Source of the DNA: an uncultured Lachnospiraceae bacterium
GTDB taxonomy: Bacteria > Bacillota > Clostridia > Lachnospirales > Lachnospiraceae
Reading direction: 5' to 3'
Length of the DNA: 5,689 nucleotides
Assembly (NCBI GenBank): GCA_900554925.1
Contig: USJG01000149.1
Span: 1-5,689, forward strand
In this document: piece by piece, positions 1 to 5,689 of the stretch
Numbering within the stretch: the first letter of the stretch is position 1
Layout: every line of letters begins with the position of its first letter
Translations under genes and position numbers: made by a program
Notes under the pieces: generated by a model
The model's input: only the letters and a program-made list of their open reading frames with translations
Told to the model about the DNA's origin: nothing
The model's database searches: none

Positions 1-1004
1 GAGTAGCAATTAATGGTTTTGGCCGTATTGGTCGTCTTGCATTCAGACAGATGTTTGATGCAGAAGGTTATGAAGTAGTAGCAATCAACGACTTGACAAG
101 TCCTGAAATGCTTGCACACTTATTAAAGTATGACACTGCACAGGGTAAATACAAATATGCAGACAGTGTATCCTATGGAGAGGATTCCATTACAGTTAAT
201 GGCAAGACTATCACAATCTACAAGGAAGCAGACGCTAAAAACCTTCCCTGGGGAGAATTAAAGGTAGACGTTGTTCTTGAATGTACAGGTTTCTATACAT
301 CCAAAGAAAAAGCAAGCGCACACATTGCTGCTGGCGCTCGTAAGGTAGTTATTTCCGCACCTGCTGGAAATGATCTTCCCACAATCGTTTACAATGTAAA
401 CCATACAACATTAAAGCCTGAGGATACAGTTATTTCCGCAGCTTCCTGTACAACAAACTGCTTAGCACCTATGGCTAAGGCTTTAAATGATTTAGCTCCT
501 ATCATGAGCGGTATCATGACAACAGTTCATGCTTACACAGGTGACCAGATGATCCTTGACGGACCTCAGAGAAAGGGTGATAAGAGAAGAAGCCGTGCAG
601 GCGCTCAGAACATTGTTCCTAACTCAACAGGTGCTGCTAAGGCAATCGGCCTTGTAATTCCTGAATTAAATGGTAAGCTGATCGGTTCCGCACAGCGTGT
701 TCCTACCCCTACAGGTTCTACAACAATCTTAGTTGCAGTTGTTAAGGGACAGGTTACCAAAGAGCAGATCAACGATGCTATGAAGGCTGCTGCTACCGAA
801 TCCTTCGGTTACAATACAGATGAAATCGTATCTTCCGACATCATTGGAAGCACATTTGGCTCCATTTTTGATGCTACACAGACAATGGTAGCTCCTATGG
901 AAGATGGTAATACTCAGGTACAGGTTGTTTCCTGGTATGACAATGAGAATTCTTACACAAGCCAGATGGTAAGAACTATTAAATACTTCTCAGAGTTAGC
1001 ATAA
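1..1004 (+). CDS. gap: Glyceraldehyde-3-phosphate dehydrogenase, NAD-dependent (5' end cut by window)
   Basis: Cytosolic glycolytic enzyme that oxidises and phosphorylates glyceraldehyde 3-phosphate to 1,3-bisphosphoglycerate. The reading frame is open from base 3, giving 333 visible residues before the TAA at 1002-1004. Bases 1-2 (GA) are the tail of one more codon, and only about four N-terminal residues seem to be missing, since the nucleotide-binding motif INGFGRIGR begins at visible residue 3. The active-site segment SCTTNC carries the catalytic cysteine at visible residue 149 (codon 447-449), and the partner histidine is in TTVHAYT at residue 176 (codon 528-530). An aspartate after the second Rossmann strand (AIND, residue 30) and a proline in DGP (about 188) match NAD+ rather than NADP+ enzymes. 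The phosphate-site arginine lies in AQRVPTP, and WYDNE is near the C terminus. Length is normal and no lesion is visible. It is the first gene of a gap-pgk-tpiA cluster; its promoter and any regulator lie outside the window. Confidence 0.98.
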   Translation, partial: VAINGFGRIGRLAFRQMFDAEGYEVVAINDLTSPEMLAHLLKYDTAQGKYKYADSVSYGEDSITVNGKTITIYKEADAKNLPWGELKVDVVLECTGFYTSKEKASAHIAAGARKVVISAPAGNDLPTIVYNVNHTTLKPEDTVISAASCTTNCLAPMAKALNDLAPIMSGIMTTVHAYTGDQMILDGPQRKGDKRRSRAGAQNIVPNSTGAAKAIGLVIPELNGKLIGSAQRVPTPTGSTTILVAVVKGQVTKEQINDAMKAAATESFGYNTDEIVSSDIIGSTFGSIFDATQTMVAPMEDGNTQVQVVSWYDNENSYTSQMVRTIKYFSELA

Positions 1005-1011
1005 GAAGATA

Positions 1012-1026
1012 TTCGCGTGCAGCGAA
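1012..1026 (+). other. Small inverted repeat after gap stop codon
   Basis: TTCGC (1012-1016) and GCGAA (1022-1026) can form a 5-bp stem with a GTGCA loop, beginning seven bases after the gap stop codon. There is no T-tract, so it is not a terminator by itself. It could cap the 3' end of the gap mRNA or be chance. Low confidence in any role. Confidence 0.3.
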
Positions 1027-1041
1027 GCTTATTAAGACCTT

Positions 1042-1072
1042 AAGGGTCCGGTCTCTTGGACCGGACCCTTTT
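1042..1072 (+). terminator. Intrinsic terminator-like hairpin between gap and pgk
   Basis: A perfect 12-bp stem pairs 1042-1053 (AAGGGTCCGGTC) with 1059-1070 (GACCGGACCCTT) around a five-base TCTTG loop. Four Ts (1069-1072) end the stem, followed by ATCAT. The stem is strong and GC-rich but the T-tract is short, so partial termination with readthrough into pgk, or a 3'-end-protecting hairpin for gap mRNA, are both reasonable. It begins 37 bases after the gap stop. Confidence 0.8.
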
Positions 1073-1074
1073 AT

Positions 1075-1104
1075 CATACAGGAAATTCTTTTTTATTTTA
1101 TAAC
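1075..1104 (+). promoter_or_regulatory. Possible weak sigma-A-type promoter before pgk
   Basis: TATAAC at 1099-1104 matches five of six -10 bases. The best -35 at suitable distance is CATACA (1075-1080, 18-base spacer), with only three matches to TTGACA. A start near 1111 would leave a short leader that still contains the pgk ribosome binding site. It sits directly behind the terminator hairpin, where a separate pgk promoter would be useful, but the region is AT-rich and such matches arise by chance. Confidence 0.3.
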
Positions 1105-1118
1105 TCAATAAAATGCAT

Positions 1119-1123
1119 GGAGG
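1119..1123 (+). promoter_or_regulatory. Ribosome binding site deciding the pgk start
   Basis: GGAGG lies seven bases before the ATG at 1131. An earlier in-frame ATG at 1113 would place this Shine-Dalgarno inside the coding region and add only six residues (MHGGKI) not typical of the family, so 1131 is the start. Confidence 0.88.
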
Positions 1124-1130
1124 AAAAATC

Positions 1131-2354
1131 ATGGGATTAAACAAAAAATCAGTTGATGATATTAACGTAGCCGGAAAGCGCGTACTTGTAAGATGCGATT
1201 TTAACGTACCTCTTAAGAATGGTGAAATTACCGATGAAACACGTATTGTAGCTGCTCTTCCTACAATCAATAAGCTGCTTAAGGATGGAGGAAAGGTAAT
1301 CCTTTGCTCACACCTTGGCAAAGTTAAAAATGGCCCTAACGAAGGTGAATCTTTAGCGCCTGTTGCTAAGAGACTTTCTGAAAAGCTTGGCAGGGAAGTT
1401 AAATTTGTTGCAGATTATAATGTGACAGGTGAAGCTGCCAGCGCAGCAGTTGCAGCCATGAAAGATGGAGATGTGGTATTACTTCAGAATACACGTTTCC
1501 GTGGTTCAGAAGAAACAAAGAACGGAGAAGCATTCTCCAAAGAGCTTGCAGATCTTTGCGATGTTTACGTATGTGATGCTTTTGGTTCTTCCCATAGAGC
1601 ACATGCTTCCGTTGCAGGTGTCACAGATTTTGTTCGGGCAAAAGGCGGCGAATGTGCAGTTGGTTATCTGATGCAGAAGGAGATCGATTTCCTTGGAAAT
1701 GCAGTAGAAAATCCTGTAAGACCTTTCGTGGCAATTCTTGGCGGCGCAAAGGTTGCTGATAAGCTCAATGTTATTAACAATCTGCTTGAGAAGTGTGATA
1801 CCCTCATTATTGGCGGCGGTATGGCATTTACTTTCTTAAAGGCCCAGGGGTATGAGATCGGCAAATCCTTAGTAGATGATGAAAAGCTTGATTACTGTAA
1901 GGAAATGATGGAAAAAGCTGAGAAACTTGGAAAGAAGCTGTTGCTTCCTGTAGATACCACCGTAGCTGCTTCCTTCCCTGATCCTATTGATGCGGAAATT
2001 GAAGTATCTGTCGTAGATGCTGATAAGATTCCTGCTGATATGGAAGGCCTTGATATTGGAACTAAGACAGCCGAGCTTTATGCAGATGCTGTTAAGGCAG
2101 CTAAGACTGTTGTATGGAACGGACCTATGGGCGTATTTGAGAACCCTATTCTTGCAAAGGGTACAATTGCAGTAGCCAAGTCTCTTGCAGAGACAGACGC
2201 AACAACCATTATCGGCGGCGGAGACTCAGCAGCGGCTGTTAATCAGTTAGGCTTCGCTGATAAGATGAGCCACATCTCTACAGGCGGCGGCGCGTCTCTT
2301 GAGTTCTTAGAGGGTAAGGAATTACCTGGTGTAGTAGCTGCTGACGATAAATAA
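1131..2354 (+). CDS. pgk: Phosphoglycerate kinase
   Basis: Cytosolic enzyme transferring a phosphate from 1,3-bisphosphoglycerate to ADP, the first ATP-yielding step of glycolysis. The protein is 407 residues, close to the usual bacterial size of about 390-415. The N-terminal substrate domain shows RVLVRCDFNVPL (17-28, with Arg21, Asp23 and Asn25), Arg38, SHLG (60-63), LLQNTRF (117-123) and AFGSSHRAHAS (150-160, with Arg156). The hinge and nucleotide domain shows ILGGAKVADK (202-211, with lysines 207 and 211), VVWNGPMGVFE (327-337), IIGGGDSAAAV (360-370) and the C-terminal STGGGASLEFLEG (383-395). Both substrate sites look intact. Position 64-65 is Lys-Val where many family members have Arg-Pro after SHLG; I regard this as lineage variation. 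tpiA follows after 45 bases with no terminator between, so the two are very likely co-transcribed. Confidence 0.98.
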   Translation: MGLNKKSVDDINVAGKRVLVRCDFNVPLKNGEITDETRIVAALPTINKLLKDGGKVILCSHLGKVKNGPNEGESLAPVAKRLSEKLGREVKFVADYNVTGEAASAAVAAMKDGDVVLLQNTRFRGSEETKNGEAFSKELADLCDVYVCDAFGSSHRAHASVAGVTDFVRAKGGECAVGYLMQKEIDFLGNAVENPVRPFVAILGGAKVADKLNVINNLLEKCDTLIIGGGMAFTFLKAQGYEIGKSLVDDEKLDYCKEMMEKAEKLGKKLLLPVDTTVAASFPDPIDAEIEVSVVDADKIPADMEGLDIGTKTAELYADAVKAAKTVVWNGPMGVFENPILAKGTIAVAKSLAETDATTIIGGGDSAAAVNQLGFADKMSHISTGGGASLEFLEGKELPGVVAADDK

Positions 2355-2386
2355 AACCTGAGTATAAATCAGTACTCTGAAAGAAA

Positions 2387-2391
2387 AGGAG
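2387..2391 (+). promoter_or_regulatory. Ribosome binding site of tpiA
   Basis: AGGAG, within a purine-rich AAAAGGAGAAAG stretch, lies eight bases before the tpiA ATG at 2400. The 45-base pgk-tpiA gap shows no convincing promoter or terminator. Confidence 0.8.
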
Positions 2392-2399
2392 AAAGTAAA

Positions 2400-3149
2400 A
2401 TGGCAAGAAAGAAAATAGTAGCCGGAAACTGGAAGATGAATATGACTCCCAGCCAGGCAGTAGCATTATGTGATGAATTAAAAGATTTGGTAAAATCCGA
2501 TGATGTAGACGTAGTTTACTGCGTACCTGCAATTGATATTGTTCCTGTTGTGGAAGCTGTTAAGGGAACCAATGTTGAAGTTGGTGCAGAGAATATGTAT
2601 TTTGAAGAAAAGGGCGCTTATACCGGAGAGATTTCCGCAGCAATGCTGGTAGATGCTGGCGTTAAGTATGTGATTATCGGACATTCTGAAAGACGCGATT
2701 ATTTCAAAGAGGATGATGTTTTATTAAATAAGAAGGTTAAGAAGGCTTTCGAAGCAGGGCTTACACCTATTCTTTGCTGTGGTGAAACCTTAGAGCAGAG
2801 AGAAATGGGAATTACACTTGACTGGATTCGTATGCAGATCAAGTCTGATCTGGTGGGAGTAAGCGCAGATCAGGTAGCTTCCATGGTGATTGCTTATGAG
2901 CCTATCTGGGCAATCGGAACAGGCAAGACAGCTACTACCGAACAGGCACAGGAAGTATGTAAAGCCATTCGTGACTGCGTTGCTGAGATTTATGATGAGG
3001 CTACAGCAGAGGCAGTTCGTATCCAGTATGGCGGATCAGTTAATGCAGCAAATGCAGCCGAACTGTTTGCACAGCCTGATATTGATGGCGGTTTAGTAGG
3101 CGGCGCTTCCCTTAAGGCTGATTTTGGCAAGATCGTTAATTATAAATAA
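2400..3149 (+). CDS. tpiA: Triosephosphate isomerase
   Basis: Cytosolic TIM-barrel enzyme that interconverts dihydroxyacetone phosphate and glyceraldehyde 3-phosphate, feeding the GAPDH encoded two genes upstream. The 249-residue length is typical. The catalytic set is complete: Asn10 and Lys12 in GNWKMN, His95 in IIGHSERRDYF (92-102) and Glu167 in AYEPIWAIGTGKTA (165-178), which also contains the flexible phosphate-gripping loop 6. Phosphate contacts are expected from YGGSV (210-214) and GGLVGGASL (230-238). The ATG at 2400 follows a good ribosome binding site and gives the standard MARKKIVAGNWKMN opening. The gene is last in the gap-pgk-tpiA cluster; a strong terminator follows about 50 bases after its stop. 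Phosphoglycerate mutase, often next in clostridial clusters of this kind, is not found here. Confidence 0.98.
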   Translation: MARKKIVAGNWKMNMTPSQAVALCDELKDLVKSDDVDVVYCVPAIDIVPVVEAVKGTNVEVGAENMYFEEKGAYTGEISAAMLVDAGVKYVIIGHSERRDYFKEDDVLLNKKVKKAFEAGLTPILCCGETLEQREMGITLDWIRMQIKSDLVGVSADQVASMVIAYEPIWAIGTGKTATTEQAQEVCKAIRDCVAEIYDEATAEAVRIQYGGSVNAANAAELFAQPDIDGGLVGGASLKADFGKIVNYK

Positions 3150-3157
3150 GCCATGGG

Positions 3158-3185
3158 TTTTGCTTTGGTGTAAACCAAAATAGAA
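3158..3185 (+). other. AT-rich hairpin with GUAA tetraloop in tpiA 3' UTR
   Basis: Bases 3164-3169 (TTTGGT) pair with 3174-3179 (ACCAAA) around GTAA, which in RNA is a GNRA-type tetraloop. Beyond a C/A mismatch the stem continues for five more pairs (3158-3162 with 3181-3185) including two G-U wobbles. No T-tract follows. It lies between the tpiA stop and the true terminator and could stabilise the mRNA 3' end; this role is inferred only. Confidence 0.45.
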
Positions 3186-3198
3186 AATGAAGTAGTTG

Positions 3199-3245
3199 AA
3201 AAGAGGATTTTGCTGGCAATATAAGCCAATAAGATCCTCTTTTTA
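3199..3245 (+). terminator. Strong intrinsic terminator after tpiA
   Basis: AAAAGAGGAT (3199-3208) pairs with ATCCTCTTTT (3234-3243). The stem continues inward through 3209-3212 with 3230-3233 (two G-U wobbles), one C/A mismatch, then TGGC (3214-3217) with GCCA (3225-3228), closing on a seven-base loop. Five Ts at 3240-3244 and an AT-rich tail follow. The flanking A and T runs are symmetrical, so it could work in both directions, but only + strand genes are near. It closes the glycolytic transcript and separates it from the glycosyltransferase gene. Confidence 0.88.
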
Positions 3246-3275
3246 TTGTATTATTTCTGAAAAGTATGTTACAAT
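3246..3275 (+). promoter_or_regulatory. Candidate extended -10 promoter for the glycosyltransferase operon
   Basis: TGTTACAAT at 3267-3275 is an extended -10 (TG, one base, then TACAAT, five of six matches). A weak -35, TTGTAT at 3246-3251, lies 18 bases upstream. Transcription would start near 3282, giving a leader of about 50 bases that includes the AAGGAG site. It sits just behind the tpiA terminator, where a new promoter is needed. Confidence 0.5.
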
Positions 3276-3277
3276 GA

Positions 3278-3305
3278 TTGACAGGGCATTTATCCGGCTT
3301 AAGAT
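3278..3305 (+). promoter_or_regulatory. Second candidate promoter for the glycosyltransferase operon
   Basis: A perfect -35 hexamer, TTGACA at 3278-3283, is followed after 16 bases by TAAGAT at 3300-3305 (four of six -10 matches). Transcription from here would start near 3312, leaving a leader of about 20 bases still containing the ribosome binding site. It directly follows the extended -10 candidate, so the two could not easily be occupied at the same time. Confidence 0.4.
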
Positions 3306-3317
3306 TAAGCAATGTGT

Positions 3318-3323
3318 AAGGAG
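3318..3323 (+). promoter_or_regulatory. Ribosome binding site deciding the glycosyltransferase start
   Basis: AAGGAG lies seven bases before ATG 3331. The frame is open further upstream to a TTG at 3196, but that start would translate through the terminator hairpin, so 3331 is chosen. Confidence 0.88.
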
Positions 3324-3330
3324 TAATTTC

Positions 3331-4284
3331 ATGGAAAATATTTTGTATCTGGTAATTCCCTGTTATAATGAGGAAGAGGTTTTGCCGGAAACGTCATCGC
3401 GTCTGAAGGAAAAAATGAATGATCTTTTGAAAAAAAATAAGATTGCCCCTCAAAGCCGTGTTGTTTTTGTGAATGACGGATCTAAAGACAATACATGGGA
3501 GATCATCAAAAGTCTTCATCAAAGCGATAAGCTTTTTGGCGGAATTAATCTAAGCCGGAACAGAGGGCATCAAAATGCGCTTCTTGCAGGGCTTTTGACG
3601 GTTAAGGATTATGCAGATATGGTCATATCCATGGATGCAGACTTACAGGATGACATCAATGCCATTGATGAAATGATTGACAAGTATTTAAATGGAGCAG
3701 ATATTGTATATGGCGTTCGCAGCAGCCGCCAGAAGGACACTTTTTTTAAAAGGGCTACTGCCGAGGGCTTTTATAAAGCAATGAATACCATGGGAGCCAA
3801 TACCGTTTTTAACCATGCAGACTATCGGCTTATGAGCAAAAGAGCATTGGAAGGACTGGCACAATATGGAGAAGTAAATTTGTTCCTGAGAGGGATCGTG
3901 CCTATGATCGGCTATCAGGCGGATGTGGTTTATTATGAGAGAGGAGAGCGGTTTGCAGGGGAGAGCAAATATCCGCTTGGCAAGATGCTTTCGTTTGCCG
4001 TTGAAGGGATCACTTCTCTTAGTACAAAGCCTATTAGAATGATTACCGGATTGGGATTTTTCATTTTTGTAGTCAGCATTGGAATGCTGATATACAGCCT
4101 GGTTCGTCACTTTATGGGAGCTACGATCGTGGGGTGGACGACGCTTATGGTTTCTTTATGGGCCATTGGTGGACTGATCCTGCTATCTTTGGGGGTAGTA
4201 GGTGAGTACATTGGCAAAATCTATCTGGAGACGAAAGCACGTCCCAGATTTATCATTGAGCAGTTTTTAAACCAGGAAGATTAA
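3331..4284 (+). CDS. Family 2 glycosyltransferase, polyprenyl-phosphate hexose synthase (GtrB/DPM1-like), two membrane segments
   Basis: A 317-residue protein with a cytoplasmic GT-A catalytic domain and a C-terminal membrane anchor. Visible motifs in order are LVIPCYNEEEVLPE (7-20, nucleotide-sugar entry), VVFVNDGSKDNTW (44-56), NLSRNRGHQNALLAG (73-87), the metal-binding DAD within SMDADLQDD (100-108), and ADYRLMSKRALE (163-174), typical of the dolichyl/undecaprenyl-phosphate sugar synthase branch. Two hydrophobic segments at about 236-258 and 267-291 are followed by GEYIGKIYLETKARPRF, a common tail in GtrB-like enzymes. Family knowledge suggests transfer of a hexose, often glucose, from a nucleotide sugar to undecaprenyl phosphate at the inner membrane face, supplying sugar for wall polymers, teichoic acid or glycan modification. 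Donor, acceptor and final product cannot be read from sequence, so no symbol is given. No GtrA-like flippase gene is adjacent. The helicase gene begins 24 bases downstream. Confidence 0.9.
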   Translation: MENILYLVIPCYNEEEVLPETSSRLKEKMNDLLKKNKIAPQSRVVFVNDGSKDNTWEIIKSLHQSDKLFGGINLSRNRGHQNALLAGLLTVKDYADMVISMDADLQDDINAIDEMIDKYLNGADIVYGVRSSRQKDTFFKRATAEGFYKAMNTMGANTVFNHADYRLMSKRALEGLAQYGEVNLFLRGIVPMIGYQADVVYYERGERFAGESKYPLGKMLSFAVEGITSLSTKPIRMITGLGFFIFVVSIGMLIYSLVRHFMGATIVGWTTLMVSLWAIGGLILLSLGVVGEYIGKIYLETKARPRFIIEQFLNQED

Positions 4285-4298
4285 AATATAATTTATGC

Positions 4299-4303
4299 GG
4301 AGG
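4299..4303 (+). promoter_or_regulatory. Ribosome binding site deciding the helicase GTG start
   Basis: GGAGG lies five bases before GTG 4309. The nearby ATG at 4295 is in another frame and precedes the site; the next in-frame ATG is codon 31, after conserved sequence has begun. GTG is therefore the start. Confidence 0.82.
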
Positions 4304-4308
4304 TTTTT

Positions 4309-5689
4309 GTGGAAGAGAGAAAAGAAGATGAATTAAAAGGTAAGTTAAGATATGAGGATTCAGGCATACACCCTGATATTTTGAAGGCTGTTCTGGAAAT
4401 GGGATTTGAAGTTATGACGCCTATTCAGGAGCAGGCCATTCCGGTGCTTTTAGAAGGAAGGGACGTTATCGGACAGGCACAGACAGGCACCGGAAAAACA
4501 GCAGCTTTTGCCATACCAATGATACAAAGTATAGACCCACAGCTTAAAAAGCCCCAGGGAATTATCTTATGTCCTACCAGGGAACTGGCAATGCAGGCCA
4601 CAGACGAAATTCGTAAGCTTACCAGATATATGCAGGGAATAAAGGTTTTGTCTGTTTATGGAGGTCAGGACATCGGCAGGCAGATCAGAGCGCTCAGTCA
4701 GGGAGTACAGATTATTGTGGGAACTCCAGGGAGGGTAATGGATCATTTGAGGAGACATACCATCAAGACTGCCCACATAAAAATGATCGTGCTGGATGAA
4801 GCAGACGAAATGCTCAACATGGGTTTCCGTGAGGATATAGAAACGGTGCTTGCAGATATGCCTGCTGAGCGTCAGATGGCATTATTTTCAGCAACTATGC
4901 CGCAGGCAATTCTTGACATTACCGGAACCTATCAGAAAAATGCGGTATATATCAGGGTAATGCCCAGGGAGATCACAGTTGCGGCAATTAAGCAGGCATA
5001 TTACCGGGTGGCAAAGAAAGACAAACAAAAAGCCCTTTGCAGGCTGCTTGATTATTACCAGCCGGACAAAAGCCTTGTTTTCTGTAATACGAAGAAGATG
5101 GTAGATGAAATTGCCGGAAAACTAAAGGAAAAAGGATACGAGGCAGAAGGGCTTCATGGGGATTTATCGCAGAATCAGAGGGATGCGGTTATGAACCTGT
5201 TCAGAAGCGGAGGATGTGCCGTCTTAATAGTTACTGATGTGGCAGCCAGAGGAATTGACGTAAGCGGCGTGGATGCAGTATTTAATTATGATGTGCCGGA
5301 GGATATTGAGTATTACGTTCACAGAATAGGACGTACCGGGCGTGCCGGCCGAAAAGGAAAAGCCTTTACCCTGGTGTCGGGCAGAGAAATTTTTAAAATA
5401 CGTGATATTGAAAGAACTTGCCACACTGTCATAAGAGAGAGAAAAATTCCGGCACCGGAGGATATTGCCCGGATTAAATCGGACAGATTGTTTCTGGAAG
5501 CTACGGAGATTATGAAACAAAAGGATCTGTCAGCCTTTCGCAAATCAATACAGCAGGCGGCGGAAAAGAACGGATTTACAATGCTTGATCTGGCGGCAGC
5601 CTTTATGCAGATGAATATGGGGGAGGAACCGGAAGAAATTCAGGCAGAGAAACCCTTCTTTGAAAAAAGAAAACGAAATACAAGAAACG
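4309..5689 (+). CDS. DEAD-box ATP-dependent RNA helicase, DeaD/CshA-like (3' end cut by window)
   Basis: An RNA helicase that uses ATP to open short RNA duplexes in the cytoplasm, in ribosome assembly, mRNA decay or cold adaptation in related proteins. 460 codons are visible from the GTG at 4309, with no stop before the window ends. All core motifs are present: Q-motif GFEVMTPIQ (32-40), motif I AQTGTGKT (57-64), PTRELA (89-94), TPGR (139-142), DEAD (163-166), SAT (194-196), LVFCNTK (256-262), TDVAARGID (309-317) and HRIGRTGRAGR (338-348). After the two RecA-like domains, residues about 385-438 form a helical segment (SAFRKSIQQAAEK, LDLAAAFMQM) like the dimerisation region of CsdA/CshA-type helicases, followed by the start of a charged linker rich in Lys and Arg. 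A C-terminal RNA-binding domain may follow outside the window but cannot be confirmed. The gene is probably co-transcribed with the glycosyltransferase 24 bases upstream. Assignment to a particular paralogue (deaD, cshA, dbpA) is not secure, so no symbol is given. Confidence 0.95.
   Translation, partial: MEERKEDELKGKLRYEDSGIHPDILKAVLEMGFEVMTPIQEQAIPVLLEGRDVIGQAQTGTGKTAAFAIPMIQSIDPQLKKPQGIILCPTRELAMQATDEIRKLTRYMQGIKVLSVYGGQDIGRQIRALSQGVQIIVGTPGRVMDHLRRHTIKTAHIKMIVLDEADEMLNMGFREDIETVLADMPAERQMALFSATMPQAILDITGTYQKNAVYIRVMPREITVAAIKQAYYRVAKKDKQKALCRLLDYYQPDKSLVFCNTKKMVDEIAGKLKEKGYEAEGLHGDLSQNQRDAVMNLFRSGGCAVLIVTDVAARGIDVSGVDAVFNYDVPEDIEYYVHRIGRTGRAGRKGKAFTLVSGREIFKIRDIERTCHTVIRERKIPAPEDIARIKSDRLFLEATEIMKQKDLSAFRKSIQQAAEKNGFTMLDLAAAFMQMNMGEEPEEIQAEKPFFEKRKRNTRN

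Noticed and set aside
1036..1048. Competing small hairpin GACC-TTAAG-GGTC as an antiterminator for the gap-pgk hairpin
   Set aside because: A 4-bp stem cannot compete with the 12-bp terminator stem, and no riboswitch or protein-binding element is visible nearby.
1113..1130. Upstream in-frame ATG for pgk at 1113
   Set aside because: It would put the GGAGG ribosome binding site inside the gene and has no good site of its own; the six extra residues do not look like a Pgk N terminus.
1040..1321. 93-codon minus-strand open frame over the gap-pgk spacer and pgk start
   Set aside because: It runs antisense through the terminator hairpin and conserved pgk sequence, and the translation shows no family features.
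3196..3330. N-terminal extension of the glycosyltransferase from a TTG at 3196
   Set aside because: The extension would run through the tpiA terminator hairpin and the promoter region, has no ribosome binding site, and lacks family similarity. The protein starting at 3331 begins properly just before the LVIPCYNEE motif.
3688..4110. 140-codon open frame on the minus strand inside the glycosyltransferase gene
   Set aside because: It is a shadow of a well-supported gene, with a composition unlike a real protein, no recognisable motif and no ribosome binding site that I can support.
4264..4292. Perfect TATAAT at 4287-4292 as a private helicase promoter
   Set aside because: The only -35 at proper distance (TTTTTA, 4264-4269) matches poorly, and a start near 4299 would leave the GGAGG site at the very 5' end of the mRNA. 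It is more likely chance in an AT-rich spacer, though a weak internal promoter is not excluded.
1..5689. Mobile element, CRISPR array, tRNA/rRNA, toxin-antitoxin or defence system
   Set aside because: No transposase or integrase motifs, no regularly spaced repeats, no tRNA-like folds and no unexplained open region were seen; the window is filled by five recognisable genes and short spacers.

Overview
The window reads as ordinary chromosomal DNA from a Gram-positive anaerobe of the Clostridia, most likely a Lachnospiraceae-type gut Firmicute. This is inferred from strong GGAGG/AAGGAG ribosome binding sites 5-8 bases before each start, moderately AT-rich DNA, the gap-pgk-tpiA gene order and the flavour of the proteins (for example the GAPDH segment with GDQ and VPNSTGAAKAIG). 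No marker gene is present to fix genus or species. All five genes lie on the + strand and the window is almost fully coding.

Layout. Bases 1-1004 are the GAPDH gene, lacking only its first few codons. Bases 1005-1130 hold a small hairpin, a strong GC-rich terminator-like hairpin and a possible weak promoter. Bases 1131-2354 are phosphoglycerate kinase and 2400-3149 triosephosphate isomerase. Bases 3150-3330 hold two consecutive hairpins, the second a clear intrinsic terminator, then one or two promoter candidates. Bases 3331-4284 encode a membrane-anchored family 2 glycosyltransferase of the polyprenyl-phosphate hexose synthase type. From 4309 to the right edge runs a DEAD-box RNA helicase with a GTG start, cut off by the window end.

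How the genes work together. The first three form the triose-phosphate section of glycolysis: TpiA converts dihydroxyacetone phosphate to glyceraldehyde 3-phosphate, GAPDH oxidises it to 1,3-bisphosphoglycerate with NAD+, and Pgk makes ATP from that. The hairpin between gap and pgk suggests more gap mRNA than pgk-tpiA mRNA. After the tpiA terminator the theme changes: the glycosyltransferase and helicase are 24 bases apart, probably co-transcribed, and show less selective codon use than the glycolytic genes.

I found no mobile element, CRISPR array, RNA gene, toxin-antitoxin pair or defence system, and no evidence of an undescribed system. The points worth a second look are modest: the intra-operon terminator, the stacked hairpins after tpiA, the pairing of a glycosyltransferase with an RNA helicase, and the codon-use break.
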